21,455 nt of DNA, taken from the NCBI GenBank assembly GCA_964472565.1, contig CAYYNB010000099.1, positions 1 to 21,455 of the forward strand, given 5' to 3'. Positions 1 through 9,205 of this stretch are shown here, piece after piece (positions within the stretch are counted from its first letter, which is position 1; every line of letters starts with the position of its first letter). The notes under the pieces are model-generated. The model was not told the DNA's origin, made no database searches, and saw nothing but the letters and a program-made list of their open reading frames with translations. A program made the position numbers and the translations under genes. This DNA is from DATAMF01 sp964472565. Lineage in GTDB: Bacteria > Chloroflexota > Anaerolineae > Aggregatilineales > Aggregatilineaceae.

Positions 1-58
1 CAGCCCTTGCCTGTAACTCCCGGCGCGGTTTGACCCAGTCCTATTTTCAAGGCAGATA

Positions 59-86
59 TTGATTTTAAGACAGTCTTTTTCATAAT
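59..86 (+). promoter_or_regulatory. Candidate promoter for the ABC transporter operon
   Basis: TTGATT (59-64) is followed after 16 bases by CATAAT (81-86), which match the sigma-70 consensus at 4/6 and 5/6 positions. Transcription would begin near 93, upstream of the repeat cluster at 121-167, so those repeats would lie in the early transcribed region. This is a sequence match only; the window edge may hide further upstream signals. Confidence 0.3.
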
Positions 87-120
87 GACATTAGAAGTGA
101 ATGAGGATTGCATTCCGAAG

Positions 121-167
121 AATAGTAGTTTACAGTAGAACTACTAGCAAGCTTCCGAACTACTATT
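121..167. repeat. AGTAGTT/AACTACT repeat cluster (possible operator or hairpin)
   Basis: AATAGTAGTT (121-130) is perfectly complementary to AACTACTATT (158-167). Between them lies a second small palindrome, AGTAG-AA-CTACT (134-145). The heptamer AACTACT therefore occurs at 139-145 and 158-164, and inverted (AGTAGTT) at 124-130. It sits in the leader of the ABC transporter genes. It could be a multi-site operator for a regulator of the transporter or an RNA hairpin; no T-tract follows, so a simple terminator is unlikely. Confidence 0.5.
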
Positions 168-249
168 TTCCAATACCCCTAAATTTTAGGAGGTACGTTT
201 ACCAAATCTGACTCAAAGCTAGAGTCAAGAGTTGCACATGGAGGAGCAC

Positions 250-954
250 ATGATTCATCTACGTGATGTTGCCAAGCACTATCAAATGGGCGAAGTTTCG
301 GTGAAAGCCCTGGATCAGGTCACACTGGATATTGAAAAAGGTGAATTCGTCGTGGTATTAGGGCCATCCGGGAGCGGCAAAACCACTCTGCTCAACATCA
401 TTGGCGCACTTGATGTGCCCACAGCCGGTACGATTCGAATCAATGGAGGTAACTTTTCCCTGGATAAGCAAGCTGATCGATTCAAATTTCGCCGTGAGAC
501 CGTGAGCTTCATCTTCCAAACATTCAATTTATTCCCCAGCCTGACCGCGCTGGAAAATGTGCAGTTTGTGCTGGATATGGCTCATACGCCCAACAGCCAT
601 GACAAAGCCGTTCAAGTTTTGACCGATGTCGGGTTGGGTGGACGTGTCAATCATTTTCCGCATGAATTATCGGGCGGCGAACAGCAGCGTGTCGCCATTG
701 CCCGCGCGCTGGCGACCGGAAATCCGGTGCTGCTGGCCGATGAACCAACGGGAGAATTGGACTTCCAAACCGGCATTCAGATTCTTGAATTACTCAAAAA
801 ACAAGCGGCGGCTGGCAAAACGGTGCTGGTTGTAACCCATAACCGCGAAATTTCACGCGTGGCGGACCGAGTGATCGAACTGAGTAGTGGGCGCATTGTC
901 AGCGATGGTGAGCCGCGCGGTGGTAAAGCGGCGATTACAGAATTGCAGTGGTAG
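250..954 (+). CDS. ABC transporter ATP-binding protein (LolD/MacB type)
   Basis: This is the cytoplasmic ATPase that would drive the FtsX-type permease encoded just downstream. With the start at ATG 250 the protein has 234 residues, normal for the LolD/MacB/FtsE group. Visible motifs are Walker A GPSGSGKT (38-45), the Q-loop Gln about 90 (FQTFNLFP), signature LSGGEQQR (140-147), Walker B VLLADE (160-165) with the following PTGELD D-loop, and the switch His 197 (VTH). I chose ATG 250 because GGAGGAG (240-246) lies at ideal distance. In-frame TTG 232 and ATG 238 are possible but lack a well-placed ribosome site; the AGGAGG at 188-193 is too far away. The permease start lies 10 bases past the stop, so the two form an operon. 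Substrate is unknown; lipoprotein, peptide or small-molecule efflux are all family possibilities. Confidence 0.93.
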   Translation: MIHLRDVAKHYQMGEVSVKALDQVTLDIEKGEFVVVLGPSGSGKTTLLNIIGALDVPTAGTIRINGGNFSLDKQADRFKFRRETVSFIFQTFNLFPSLTALENVQFVLDMAHTPNSHDKAVQVLTDVGLGGRVNHFPHELSGGEQQRVAIARALATGNPVLLADEPTGELDFQTGIQILELLKKQAAAGKTVLVVTHNREISRVADRVIELSSGRIVSDGEPRGGKAAITELQW

Positions 955-964
955 GGAGCATACC

Positions 965-3394
965 ATGAAGATGTCACTCTTTTTGCGTTGGTCCTGGCGC
1001 GATCTCCGGGAACGCTGGCTGCAAGTATCAGCTATTGCGTTGATCATTGCCCTGGGAACAGGTGTATACGCGGGCCTGGGCAGCAGTACCCCCTGGCGCG
1101 AAAAATCCTATGATGACAGTTACGCCATGCTGAATATGTACGATCTGCGCGTCCGGCTGACTGAAGGAAGTTATCTTGAAGGAGATGAATTTCTCAGTGT
1201 CGTAAAAGACATCCCCCATGCAGATTGGATTGAAGCAGCCGAAGTGCGCCTGTTGGCACCCACGCTGGTCGAAGTGCAAGACAGTGGTGAGACGATCCTC
1301 GTCCCTGGACGGCTGATAGGAATGCGCAGCAGTACCCAGGTGAATGGAATCGACATTAAAAAAGGACAAAGCTTCACGGATGCCGGGCAGGATCAAGCCG
1401 TCCTCGAATACCTCTTTGCCAAGCATTATGATCTGCCAGCCGAAGGAACTGTAACGCTGAGTGGAGGAATAAAACTGAACTATGTCGGTCAAGGCATGAC
1501 ACCAGAGTATTTCATGGTGATAGCCAACGAAGTCGGCTTTATGGATGAAGCCAATTTTGCTGTTGTCATGTCCACCCTCGAAACGATTCAGAACTTAACC
1601 GAACATCCAGATCAGGTTAACGATCTCGTTCTGACGCTGAAAAAAGGAGCGAACCAAAAGCTGGTTCAATCCGAAATTGAACAGGCATTAGGCCAACAAT
1701 TTCCTGAAGTCGGTATCACACTAATGCAAGCCAGCGATGATCCTGCCTACGATATGCTGTACAGCGATCTTGAGGGAGATGATCAAATCTTCAAGCTCAT
1801 TGCCTATCTTTTTCTGGCAGGAGCCGTGCTTGGAACGTTTAATCTTGCCAGCCGGATAGTCGAAGCACAGCGGCGTCAGATCGGGATCGGAATGGCACTT
1901 GGCGCTCCACGACACTTGCTCGCAGTTCGGCCTTTACTGGTTGGCGCGCAGATTGCATGTCTGGGCGTATTCTTCGGCATCCTGATAGGAATTCTGATCA
2001 GTTATGTATTCGCGGATTTTATGCGGGACATTCTACCGATGCCCGTTTTTGACGCCCCCTTCCAGACCGGCATCTTTACGCAAGCAGCAGTGTTAGGCGT
2101 CCTGCTTCCCTTTGCAGCGACCTTGTATCCCGTGTGGCGTGCAGTCCGTGTCCAGCCGATTGATGCCATCAAAACCGGTTATCTGGTAGCAAAAGGTGGA
2201 GGGTTAGCCCCCAAGTTGGCGGCAGTTCCGCTTCCGGGCAAAAGTTTTACCCAAATGCCGCTGCGTAATCTGCTGCGTGCCCCTCGCCGGACGCTGCTCA
2301 CCCTTTTGGGCGTAGCGGTAGCAATCACCACGCTTATCGCCATGATCGGGATGTTGGACTCGTTTTTTATCACTATTGATCAGGCGGAAGACGAATTTTT
2401 GCAGGATCATCCAGATCGAATGATCGTCACACTCAACTCATTCTACCCCGCGGACTCACAACCGATAGAGGCCATTCGCCAGCTTCCCGAACTTTCGATG
2501 AGCGAAACTGCCATACAGGTTGGTGGTGAACTGCGGCGCGGTGATACCAAGTTTGAAGTGGCTATCGAACTGCTTGACCTGAACAGCAAACTATGGACTC
2601 CCACCATCACTGACGGTCAAGCACCTGTTGAGCAGCCCGGAATACTGATCAATGAAAAAGCGGCAAATGACCTGGGGGTTGATGTCGGCGATAAAGTGAC
2701 ATTGAAACACCCGCAGCGCGAAAGTACGTTTTCATACCGGATGGTGGAAACAGAGATTACAGTTGTGGGTATTCATGCCAGCCCACTGCGCTTCCAGGTG
2801 TTCATGGATCAAAGCCAAGCGAGTCTGATCGGTATCGAGGGCCTGACAAATATCCTTTATGTCAACCCGGCTCAAGGTGTCGGGGAGACGGATGTGAAGC
2901 GAGCCTTGTTCAACCAACCCGGTGTAGCCTCTACCCAAACAGTCGCCTCGTTTACCGAAGTCTTTGAGAAATCAATGGATATGTTGATCGGTTTCATGAG
3001 TGTTGTCGTAGTTGCCGTGATGGCCCTGGCGTTTCTGATTGCCTTCAACACCACCAGTATCAACGTGGATGAGCGAGCGAGGGAAATTGCAACCTTGTTT
3101 GCTTTTGGCCTGCCGATTCGAACCGTTACCCGAATGACCATGACCGAAAATCTCGCAACGGGTATTTTGGGAACCATTGTCGGATTGATTTTGGGCTTTT
3201 TAACACTGACCTGGCTGATGAATGAGCGAATCAACACCATGCTTCCCGATGTCAGCATGACGATCACCTTATCCGCCCTCTCGCTGATTATTGCGGTGAT
3301 CCTGGGCGTGGTGGTGGTGGCGCTTACGCCGCTGCTCAGTGTCCGTAAAATGTCTCGAATGAATTTGCCCTCGACGTTGAGGGTGATGGAGTAA
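965..3394 (+). CDS. ABC transporter permease, two FtsX-type domains
   Basis: Integral membrane partner of the preceding ATPase. The chosen start, ATG 965, is preceded by GGGAG (954-958) and gives 809 residues; longer in-frame starts would overlap the ATPase gene. I see about eight hydrophobic segments: one near 20-42, three around 276-297, 324-349 and 370-389, one at 443-467, then three near 672-697, 729-752 and 766-789. Two large hydrophilic regions (about 45-270 and 470-670) separate them and should lie outside the membrane. This is the duplicated FtsX/MacB_PCD architecture known from lipoprotein release and peptide or drug export systems. No membrane-fusion protein is encoded downstream; one could lie upstream of the window. 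Function beyond ABC export or mechanotransmission cannot be assigned. Confidence 0.9.
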   Translation: MKMSLFLRWSWRDLRERWLQVSAIALIIALGTGVYAGLGSSTPWREKSYDDSYAMLNMYDLRVRLTEGSYLEGDEFLSVVKDIPHADWIEAAEVRLLAPTLVEVQDSGETILVPGRLIGMRSSTQVNGIDIKKGQSFTDAGQDQAVLEYLFAKHYDLPAEGTVTLSGGIKLNYVGQGMTPEYFMVIANEVGFMDEANFAVVMSTLETIQNLTEHPDQVNDLVLTLKKGANQKLVQSEIEQALGQQFPEVGITLMQASDDPAYDMLYSDLEGDDQIFKLIAYLFLAGAVLGTFNLASRIVEAQRRQIGIGMALGAPRHLLAVRPLLVGAQIACLGVFFGILIGILISYVFADFMRDILPMPVFDAPFQTGIFTQAAVLGVLLPFAATLYPVWRAVRVQPIDAIKTGYLVAKGGGLAPKLAAVPLPGKSFTQMPLRNLLRAPRRTLLTLLGVAVAITTLIAMIGMLDSFFITIDQAEDEFLQDHPDRMIVTLNSFYPADSQPIEAIRQLPELSMSETAIQVGGELRRGDTKFEVAIELLDLNSKLWTPTITDGQAPVEQPGILINEKAANDLGVDVGDKVTLKHPQRESTFSYRMVETEITVVGIHASPLRFQVFMDQSQASLIGIEGLTNILYVNPAQGVGETDVKRALFNQPGVASTQTVASFTEVFEKSMDMLIGFMSVVVVAVMALAFLIAFNTTSINVDERAREIATLFAFGLPIRTVTRMTMTENLATGILGTIVGLILGFLTLTWLMNERINTMLPDVSMTITLSALSLIIAVILGVVVVALTPLLSVRKMSRMNLPSTLRVME

Positions 3395-3410
3395 CGCCCG
3401 CATCGCTGCT

Positions 3411-3435
3411 ATCGGGTGGTCATGTGCCGCCCGAT
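3411..3435. terminator. Hairpin between convergent genes
   Basis: ATCGGGTGG (3411-3419) pairs with CCGCCCGAT (3427-3435), nine pairs including one G-T, with a 7-base loop. It lies between the stop of the ABC permease (3394) and the stop of the convergent CorC-type gene (3437). No T-run follows on either strand, so intrinsic termination is uncertain; position suggests a bidirectional transcript-end hairpin. Confidence 0.4.
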
Positions 3436-3436
3436 A

Positions 3437-4807
3437 TTATGATCGTTGGGGATCGTCACTGGCTGCCGAGTCCGGCTCAGTCTCAACTTTCGAACGTTTT
3501 ATCACGCGCACTTTAGATACACGCATACCATCCATTTCTTCAACACGAATTTCGTAATCGCCAAAAGGGATCGTATCTTTCGCTTCGGGGATCTGTCCTA
3601 ACCGCTCCGCGACATAACCACCGATGGTTTGAGAACGAGGGTTGCCACCGGGATTTCCAAATCGTTCGATCACATCGTCCAATGTCACCAAGCCATCCAG
3701 AATAGCCATATCACCCTGGCGGTGAATCGGCTCTGTTTCAATATCGAATTCATCCTGAACCTCACCCACCAGCTCTTCAAGAATGTCTTCCATCGTTGCA
3801 ATGCCAGCCATGCCACCATACTCATCCATCACTACCGCTATATGGGTTTTAGTGCGCTGCATCTGCTCCAACACTTTATCCACGCCCACAGTGGTGGGAA
3901 TAAACAACGGATCGCGTAAGAGCGTTTTGAGATCAAGATGCGCCCCATCGCTAGTCAACAAATCGGGCTGGCGGACCAATGTATCAAATAGGTCCTTGGC
4001 GTGAAGAATACCCACAAGGTTATCGAGCGACTCGTAATAGACGGGATAACGCGAATGATGCTGCTGTGCCACGCGCTGCAACACCAGCGGCAGTGGCATA
4101 TCGATGGAAATGCCGTCCACTTCCACACGTGGCTGCATGACTTCCTGAATTTCGATATCGCTAAAATCAAATACCCGGCGCAGTAAAATTTCCTCGCTCT
4201 TTTGCAGCAACCCGGCTTCCTGGCTGGAATGGACCAACATTTCCAACTCTTCGGCAGAGTGTACCTGACTGTGCCCGCCCGCCGGTTCAAACCCCAATGC
4301 CCGCACAACCGTATTCCCTACACCGTTCATCAACCGGATGATAGGGCGAAAAACGCGCAGAAACCATGTCGTGGGCCGCGAAACGATAATAGATGTGCCT
4401 TCGGGACGATTAAGCGCAATGGATTTCGGAGCCAATTCACCAAACACAATGTGCAGCATCGTCACAAGCGCAAAAGCAACCGCTATGCTCACCGTATGCC
4501 CGGCCTTATCGATCCATTCGTGGGGAAGCAGAAATTCCAACACAGGATCCAACAAGTGGGCGATAGCAGGTTCTCCGATCCATCCCAGGCCCAGGCTTGC
4601 CAGCGTAATTCCTAACTGGGTGGCGGCAATAAAGCTGTCCAGATGCTCAATGGCGCTTTCAGCCGCACGAGCACCGGCATGCCCCTCATTCGCCAGTTGG
4701 GTAATGCGGGTTCGCCGTGCGCCAACCAACGAAAATTCGGCAGCAACAAAAAAGCCATTCACGGCAACCAACAAAAATACGGCTAACAAGCCTAAGACAG
4801 AATTCAT
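3437..4807 (-). CDS. CNNM/HlyC-CorC family membrane protein with CBS pair
   Basis: 456 residues in the standard three-part order. An N-terminal DUF21/CNNM transmembrane domain (about 1-200) has hydrophobic stretches near 3-24 and 105-125 and the FGELAPKS motif (122-129). A CBS pair follows (about 216-350), with VMQPRVEV (223-230) and the characteristic stretch DEYGGMAGIATMEDILEE (328-345). A C-terminal CorC_HlyC domain occupies about 363-437. Family members (MpfA, YfjD, TlyC-like) are linked to Mg2+ efflux or divalent-cation tolerance, with CBS domains binding adenine nucleotides; hemolysin in old names is historical. ATG 4807 has GAGGGA (complement of 4814-4819) six bases upstream. It is a single gene, divergent from the ABM/alcohol dehydrogenase run. 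Transport direction and ion are not shown by sequence. Confidence 0.92.
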   Translation of the reverse strand: MNSVLGLLAVFLLVAVNGFFVAAEFSLVGARRTRITQLANEGHAGARAAESAIEHLDSFIAATQLGITLASLGLGWIGEPAIAHLLDPVLEFLLPHEWIDKAGHTVSIAVAFALVTMLHIVFGELAPKSIALNRPEGTSIIVSRPTTWFLRVFRPIIRLMNGVGNTVVRALGFEPAGGHSQVHSAEELEMLVHSSQEAGLLQKSEEILLRRVFDFSDIEIQEVMQPRVEVDGISIDMPLPLVLQRVAQQHHSRYPVYYESLDNLVGILHAKDLFDTLVRQPDLLTSDGAHLDLKTLLRDPLFIPTTVGVDKVLEQMQRTKTHIAVVMDEYGGMAGIATMEDILEELVGEVQDEFDIETEPIHRQGDMAILDGLVTLDDVIERFGNPGGNPRSQTIGGYVAERLGQIPEAKDTIPFGDYEIRVEEMDGMRVSKVRVIKRSKVETEPDSAASDDPQRS

Positions 4808-4858
4808 GATGCGTCCCTCATTTGCTCTCTACAGTTCAATAGTATGGCAGATCTCACA

Positions 4859-4887
4859 ATGACATCACTTTTTCTCTGGATCATAAT
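4859..4887 (+). promoter_or_regulatory. Candidate promoter of the ABM-ADH-DMT operon
   Basis: ATGACA (4859-4864), a 17-base spacer and CATAAT (4882-4887) each match sigma-70 consensus at 5/6 positions. Transcription would start near 4894, leaving a 5' leader of about 40 bases that includes the ribosome site AAGGAG (4922-4927). A second -10-like TATACT lies at 4895-4900 without a good -35 element. Confidence 0.45.
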
Positions 4888-4933
4888 CAGTGTTTATACT
4901 TAGACGTAATCAATTTTATGCAAGGAGTCGACC

Positions 4934-5242
4934 ATGTATATCGTGCATGTTCACTGCCATGTCAAGCCAGAGTTTGTGGATGTCTTCCGCCAAGCCTGTG
5001 TTGAAAATGCAACTCACAGTGTACAGGAACCCGGTATCGCACGTTTTGATGTGGTGCAGGATACTGCTAAACCCACCCATTTTGTACTGTGTGAAGTCTA
5101 CCGCACGCCGGATGATCCGCCCAAACACCGCGAAACCGCGCATTATAAAACATGGAATGAAACGGTAGCACCCTGGATGGCAGATCCCCGATCAAAGGAA
5201 GTTTTCGGCAATATCTATCCAGGCGATGAAGGCTGGGGATAA
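4934..5242 (+). CDS. ABM-domain monooxygenase, LsrG/YgiN-like
   Basis: 102 residues, the size of a single antibiotic-biosynthesis-monooxygenase (ABM) domain, a small ferredoxin-like fold that usually dimerises. Diagnostic stretches are the N-terminal strand MYIVHVHCHVKPE, SVQEPGIARFDVVQD (29-43), the strand FVLCEVY (50-56) and HYKTW (70-74), the pattern seen in LsrG-like proteins. LsrG acts on the phosphorylated autoinducer-2 breakdown intermediate, while YgiN-type relatives act on quinols; nothing else of an lsr operon is present, so the substrate is unknown. AAGGAG (4922-4927) precedes ATG 4934. The alcohol dehydrogenase gene starts 4 bases after the stop, implying co-translation and perhaps consecutive steps on a reactive carbonyl compound (inference). 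Confidence 0.85.
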   Translation: MYIVHVHCHVKPEFVDVFRQACVENATHSVQEPGIARFDVVQDTAKPTHFVLCEVYRTPDDPPKHRETAHYKTWNETVAPWMADPRSKEVFGNIYPGDEGWG

Positions 5243-5246
5243 CTGT

Positions 5247-6401
<1,155 letters not shown>

Positions 6402-7304
6402 ATGAAGCGTTGGCAAGCAGACTTTACACTGGCGCTCGTAGCGCTGATCTGGGGCGCGACATTTGTGATGGTCCAGAATGCGCTGGATTCGGTGGAACCG
6501 CTTACGTTTGTGGCAATCCGCTTCCTGCTGGCAACTGTTTTGCTCTATATTCTGTTTGCACGCCGGATGCAGGCCATTAGCCGTCACGAATTTATGGCAG
6601 GCAGTTTGATCGGCGTGTGGCTCACGTTGGGCTATGCGTTTCAAACGATTGGGTTGCAGCACACCACCACCGCCAAAGCAGGCTTTATCACCGGGCTGAG
6701 TGTGGTCATTGTGCCGCTGCTAGCGACTTTTCTGCTGCGGAAACCGCCCGCGCGCAACGCCATCACGGGCATTATCGCGGCGACAATTGGCCTGGGCTTT
6801 CTGTCGCTAGATTTGCAGGACGGGCTGCGTGTCGAGTCGGGCGATTTGTGGGTGCTGGCCTGCGCTTTCGCTTTCGCGCTGCATATTGTGAGCGTCGCGC
6901 GTTTTTCACCGCAGCATGATCCGATACGGTTATCGGTTATCCAGATTCAAACTGTTGCAATATTAGCCTTTGGTGGCGCGGTATTATTTGAAAAGCCCAG
7001 TCTGGATCTGCCTTTCGATGTTTGGAGCGCCATTGGTTTTACAGGCATCGTCGCTACTGCGCTAGCTTTCGGGCTGCAAGTTTATGTGCAGCGTTTTACG
7101 ACGCCCACCCATACGGCCCTGCTGTTCAGCCTGGAACCTGTTTTTGCGGCGTTTTTTGGCTGGTGGCTGGCCCACGAAAATATTGGCCCCAAAGAATGGG
7201 TTGGGTGCAGTTTGATTTTAATGGGTATGATTATCGCTGAGATTGGCAGCGAAAACGAAGCTGCTGAGGAAAGGTTAATCATTGGTACGGAAACAGCACA
7301 ATGA
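6402..7304 (+). CDS. DMT superfamily permease (two EamA domains)
   Basis: 300 residues forming about ten closely spaced hydrophobic segments, the usual 2x5 TM arrangement of EamA/RhaT-type drug/metabolite transporters. Recognisable features are the opening LALVALIWGATFV (10-22), the repeat-end PLLATFLLRKPP region near 105-116, and in the second half the FSLEPVFAAFFGWW stretch before the last two helices. Its ATG starts directly after the ADH stop codon and its stop overlaps the start of the next small gene (ATGA at 7301-7304), so it is embedded in a translationally coupled operon. Likely role is export of a metabolite connected with the ABM/ADH chemistry; that link is inferred from position only. 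Confidence 0.88.
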   Translation: MKRWQADFTLALVALIWGATFVMVQNALDSVEPLTFVAIRFLLATVLLYILFARRMQAISRHEFMAGSLIGVWLTLGYAFQTIGLQHTTTAKAGFITGLSVVIVPLLATFLLRKPPARNAITGIIAATIGLGFLSLDLQDGLRVESGDLWVLACAFAFALHIVSVARFSPQHDPIRLSVIQIQTVAILAFGGAVLFEKPSLDLPFDVWSAIGFTGIVATALAFGLQVYVQRFTTPTHTALLFSLEPVFAAFFGWWLAHENIGPKEWVGCSLILMGMIIAEIGSENEAAEERLIIGTETAQ

Positions 7305-7528
7305 ACTTTGAGAAACTGTTCTGGGACGCATTAGAAACGGGCGACCCCTCGATTGCGCTGCGGCAGGTTATCATCACGCTGCGCGAAGAGGGGATTGATA
7401 AGGATACCCTGATCTGGGAACTCACTGAGTTCCGGGAAAAAACCCGCAATGAGAGCGAAGAAGATGCGGTACTCGGTATCATCGACTCACTGGTCGGCTG
7501 GTGCTCGCCTCATCTGCGCATCGATTGA
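7301..7528 (+). CDS. Small acidic protein of unknown function (75 aa)
   Basis: Starts inside an ATGA overlap with the DMT permease stop, strong evidence that it is a real, co-translated gene. The 75 residues are rich in Glu, Leu, Ile and Asp with no signal peptide, TM segment or Cys pair. Two amphipathic helices are likely (about 17-31 and 34-48), followed by an EEDAVLGIIDSLVGWC segment (53-68). I do not recognise a family. It is the last gene before the decarboxylase operon, separated by 109 bases that hold a hairpin and promoter-like sequence, so it probably ends the ABM-ADH-DMT operon. Confidence 0.65.
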   Translation: MNFEKLFWDALETGDPSIALRQVIITLREEGIDKDTLIWELTEFREKTRNESEEDAVLGIIDSLVGWCSPHLRID

Positions 7529-7574
7529 GGCTATGTATCAGGGTGAAAGATGACAATCGACGGTAGAAGAAAGC

Positions 7575-7624
7575 AGGGAGTTTCGGTAAACTACCCTTGA
7601 GAAATAGTTGTTATTAATTATATT
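7575..7624 (+). promoter_or_regulatory. Hairpin and promoter-like sequence before the decarboxylase operon
   Basis: AGGGAGTTT (7575-7583) pairs with AAACTACCCT (7588-7597) with one bulged base and a CGGT loop. Directly after it TTGAGA (7597-7602), a 16-base spacer and TATATT (7619-7624) resemble a sigma-70 promoter. The implied start near 7631 would leave the ribosome site GAGGA (7626-7630) untranscribed, so the true promoter may be slightly upstream or the hairpin may act as a processing or attenuation element. Confidence 0.3.
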
Positions 7625-7637
7625 TGAGGACAAATCT

Positions 7638-9191
7638 ATGCCCAAAGAAGACCCTCGTATTTTGGAACTCCGCCGCATCCGCGAGCAAGCGCGGCAGGGT
7701 GGCGGGGCCAAGCGTGTAGAGATGCAGCACGCCAAAGGCAAACTGACCGCCCGCGAACGGCTCGAAATCCTGCTGGACCCTGGCACCTTTAACGAGTTGG
7801 AACCCTTTATCACCCATCAGGGTGATGAGATGGGACTGGCTGATGATAATTATCTTGGTGAAGGCGTGGTCACAGGCTACGGGCAAATCGAAGGCCGCAC
7901 CGTATATATTTATGCTCAGGACTTCACGGTATTTGGCGGCACACTCAGCGAGATGCAAAGTCACAAAATCTGCCGTGTGATGGATCTGGCGCTGCGCAAT
8001 GGCACGCCCATCATTGGCTTGATCGACTCCGGCGGCGCACGCATCCAGGAAGGTGTCAAAAGCCTGGGCGGTTATGCCGAAATTTTCCGGCGTAATGCGC
8101 AGTATTCGGGTGTAATTCCCCAAATCAGCGTCATGCTGGGTCCGTGCGCAGGCGGCGCGGCTTATTCACCGGCGCTGACTGATATTATTATTATGGTACG
8201 CAAGCACTCGTTTATGTTTCTGACCGGACCCCAGGTGATCAAAACCGTCACCGGGGAAGAGATTGATAATGAACAGCTTGGCGGTGCGGACATTCACCTA
8301 TCCATCAGCGGAACTGCCCATCTAGCCGCCGACTCTGAACGTGAAGCGCTCGTGCTGTGCCGTAAAGCGCTCAGTTACCTCCCATCCAATAATGTCGAAA
8401 ATCCGCCGTTTGGACTGCCCACCGATGATCCGCTGCGGATGGATGAGGAACTGAACTCGATTGTACCTATCGATCCAAGTGTTCCGTACAGTATGCATGA
8501 AGTGATCCAGCGCGTGATGGACAAAGGCTCGTTCCTGGAACTACAAGCGACATTTGCCCGTAATGCGATTGTCGGAATGGCTCGCATCGGCGGGCACAGC
8601 GTCGGAATCGTGGCGCAGGAACCCAGTATGATGGCGGGCGTGATTGACATTGATGCCGCCGACAAAATCACCCGTTTTGTGCGCATGTGCGACTGCTTCA
8701 ACGTGCCGCTGGTGACATTTGTTGACTCACCCGGTTTTCTGCCCGGCATCGATCAGGAACATCGCGGGATCATCCGTCATGGCGCAAAAGTGTTGTATGC
8801 TTATTCAGAAGCGACGGTGCCCAAGATCAGCGTGATCACACGCAAAGCCTACGGCGGGGCCTACGTGGTGATGAGCAGTAAATATCTGGGCACAGATGTC
8901 AACTACGCGTGGCCAAGCGCTGAAATCGCGGTGATGGGAGCCGAAGGCGCAGTGAATATCCTGTTCAAGGACCAGATCAGCGCCGCGTCTGATCCAGCGG
9001 CTGAACGGGCGCGGCTGGCTGAAAACTACCGCGAACGCTTCAATAATCCCTATCATGCAGCCAGCGCTGGCTATGTGGATGATGTGATTGAGCCGCGCGA
9101 AACCCGTGCCAAAATCATCGCATCATTGGCTGCGCTTCGCGATAAATATTCGGCTGCGCCGCCACGCAAACACGGCAATATCCCAGTTTAG
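7638..9191 (+). CDS. mmdA: Methylmalonyl-CoA decarboxylase alpha subunit (carboxyltransferase)
   Basis: 517 residues from ATG 7638, which has GAGGA (7626-7630) seven bases upstream; an in-frame TTG at 7608 has no such site. The protein is a biotin-dependent carboxyltransferase of the PccB/MmdA type: N-terminal KGKLTARERLEILLDPGTF (33-51), first oxyanion-hole region DSGGARIQEGV (130-140), GPCAGGAAYSPALTD (168-182), and the C-terminal RKAYGGAYVVMSSK region. It transfers CO2 from the acyl-CoA to biotin. The length and PccB-like sequence fit methylmalonyl-CoA rather than glutaconyl-CoA (GcdA is longer). The three genes that follow supply the membrane and biotin subunits, distinguishing this from a plain propionyl-CoA carboxylase beta subunit. 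Substrate remains a family-based inference. Confidence 0.92.
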   Translation: MPKEDPRILELRRIREQARQGGGAKRVEMQHAKGKLTARERLEILLDPGTFNELEPFITHQGDEMGLADDNYLGEGVVTGYGQIEGRTVYIYAQDFTVFGGTLSEMQSHKICRVMDLALRNGTPIIGLIDSGGARIQEGVKSLGGYAEIFRRNAQYSGVIPQISVMLGPCAGGAAYSPALTDIIIMVRKHSFMFLTGPQVIKTVTGEEIDNEQLGGADIHLSISGTAHLAADSEREALVLCRKALSYLPSNNVENPPFGLPTDDPLRMDEELNSIVPIDPSVPYSMHEVIQRVMDKGSFLELQATFARNAIVGMARIGGHSVGIVAQEPSMMAGVIDIDAADKITRFVRMCDCFNVPLVTFVDSPGFLPGIDQEHRGIIRHGAKVLYAYSEATVPKISVITRKAYGGAYVVMSSKYLGTDVNYAWPSAEIAVMGAEGAVNILFKDQISAASDPAAERARLAENYRERFNNPYHAASAGYVDDVIEPRETRAKIIASLAALRDKYSAAPPRKHGNIPV

Positions 9192-9205
9192 GAGAGCGCA
9201 TCAAA

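Noticed and set aside
188..193. AGGAGG ribosome-site-like sequence in the leader of the ABC ATPase
   Set aside because: No ATG, GTG or TTG follows at useful distance; the better site GGAGGAG at 240-246 fits ATG 250.
232..249. TTG 232 and ATG 238 as starts of the ABC ATPase
   Set aside because: The extra residues are not typical of the family and neither codon has a well-spaced ribosome site.
4202..4862. Long plus-strand open frames opposite the CorC-type gene
   Set aside because: They are antisense shadows of a protein with clear DUF21, CBS and CorC motifs, have no ribosome sites and show no domain features.
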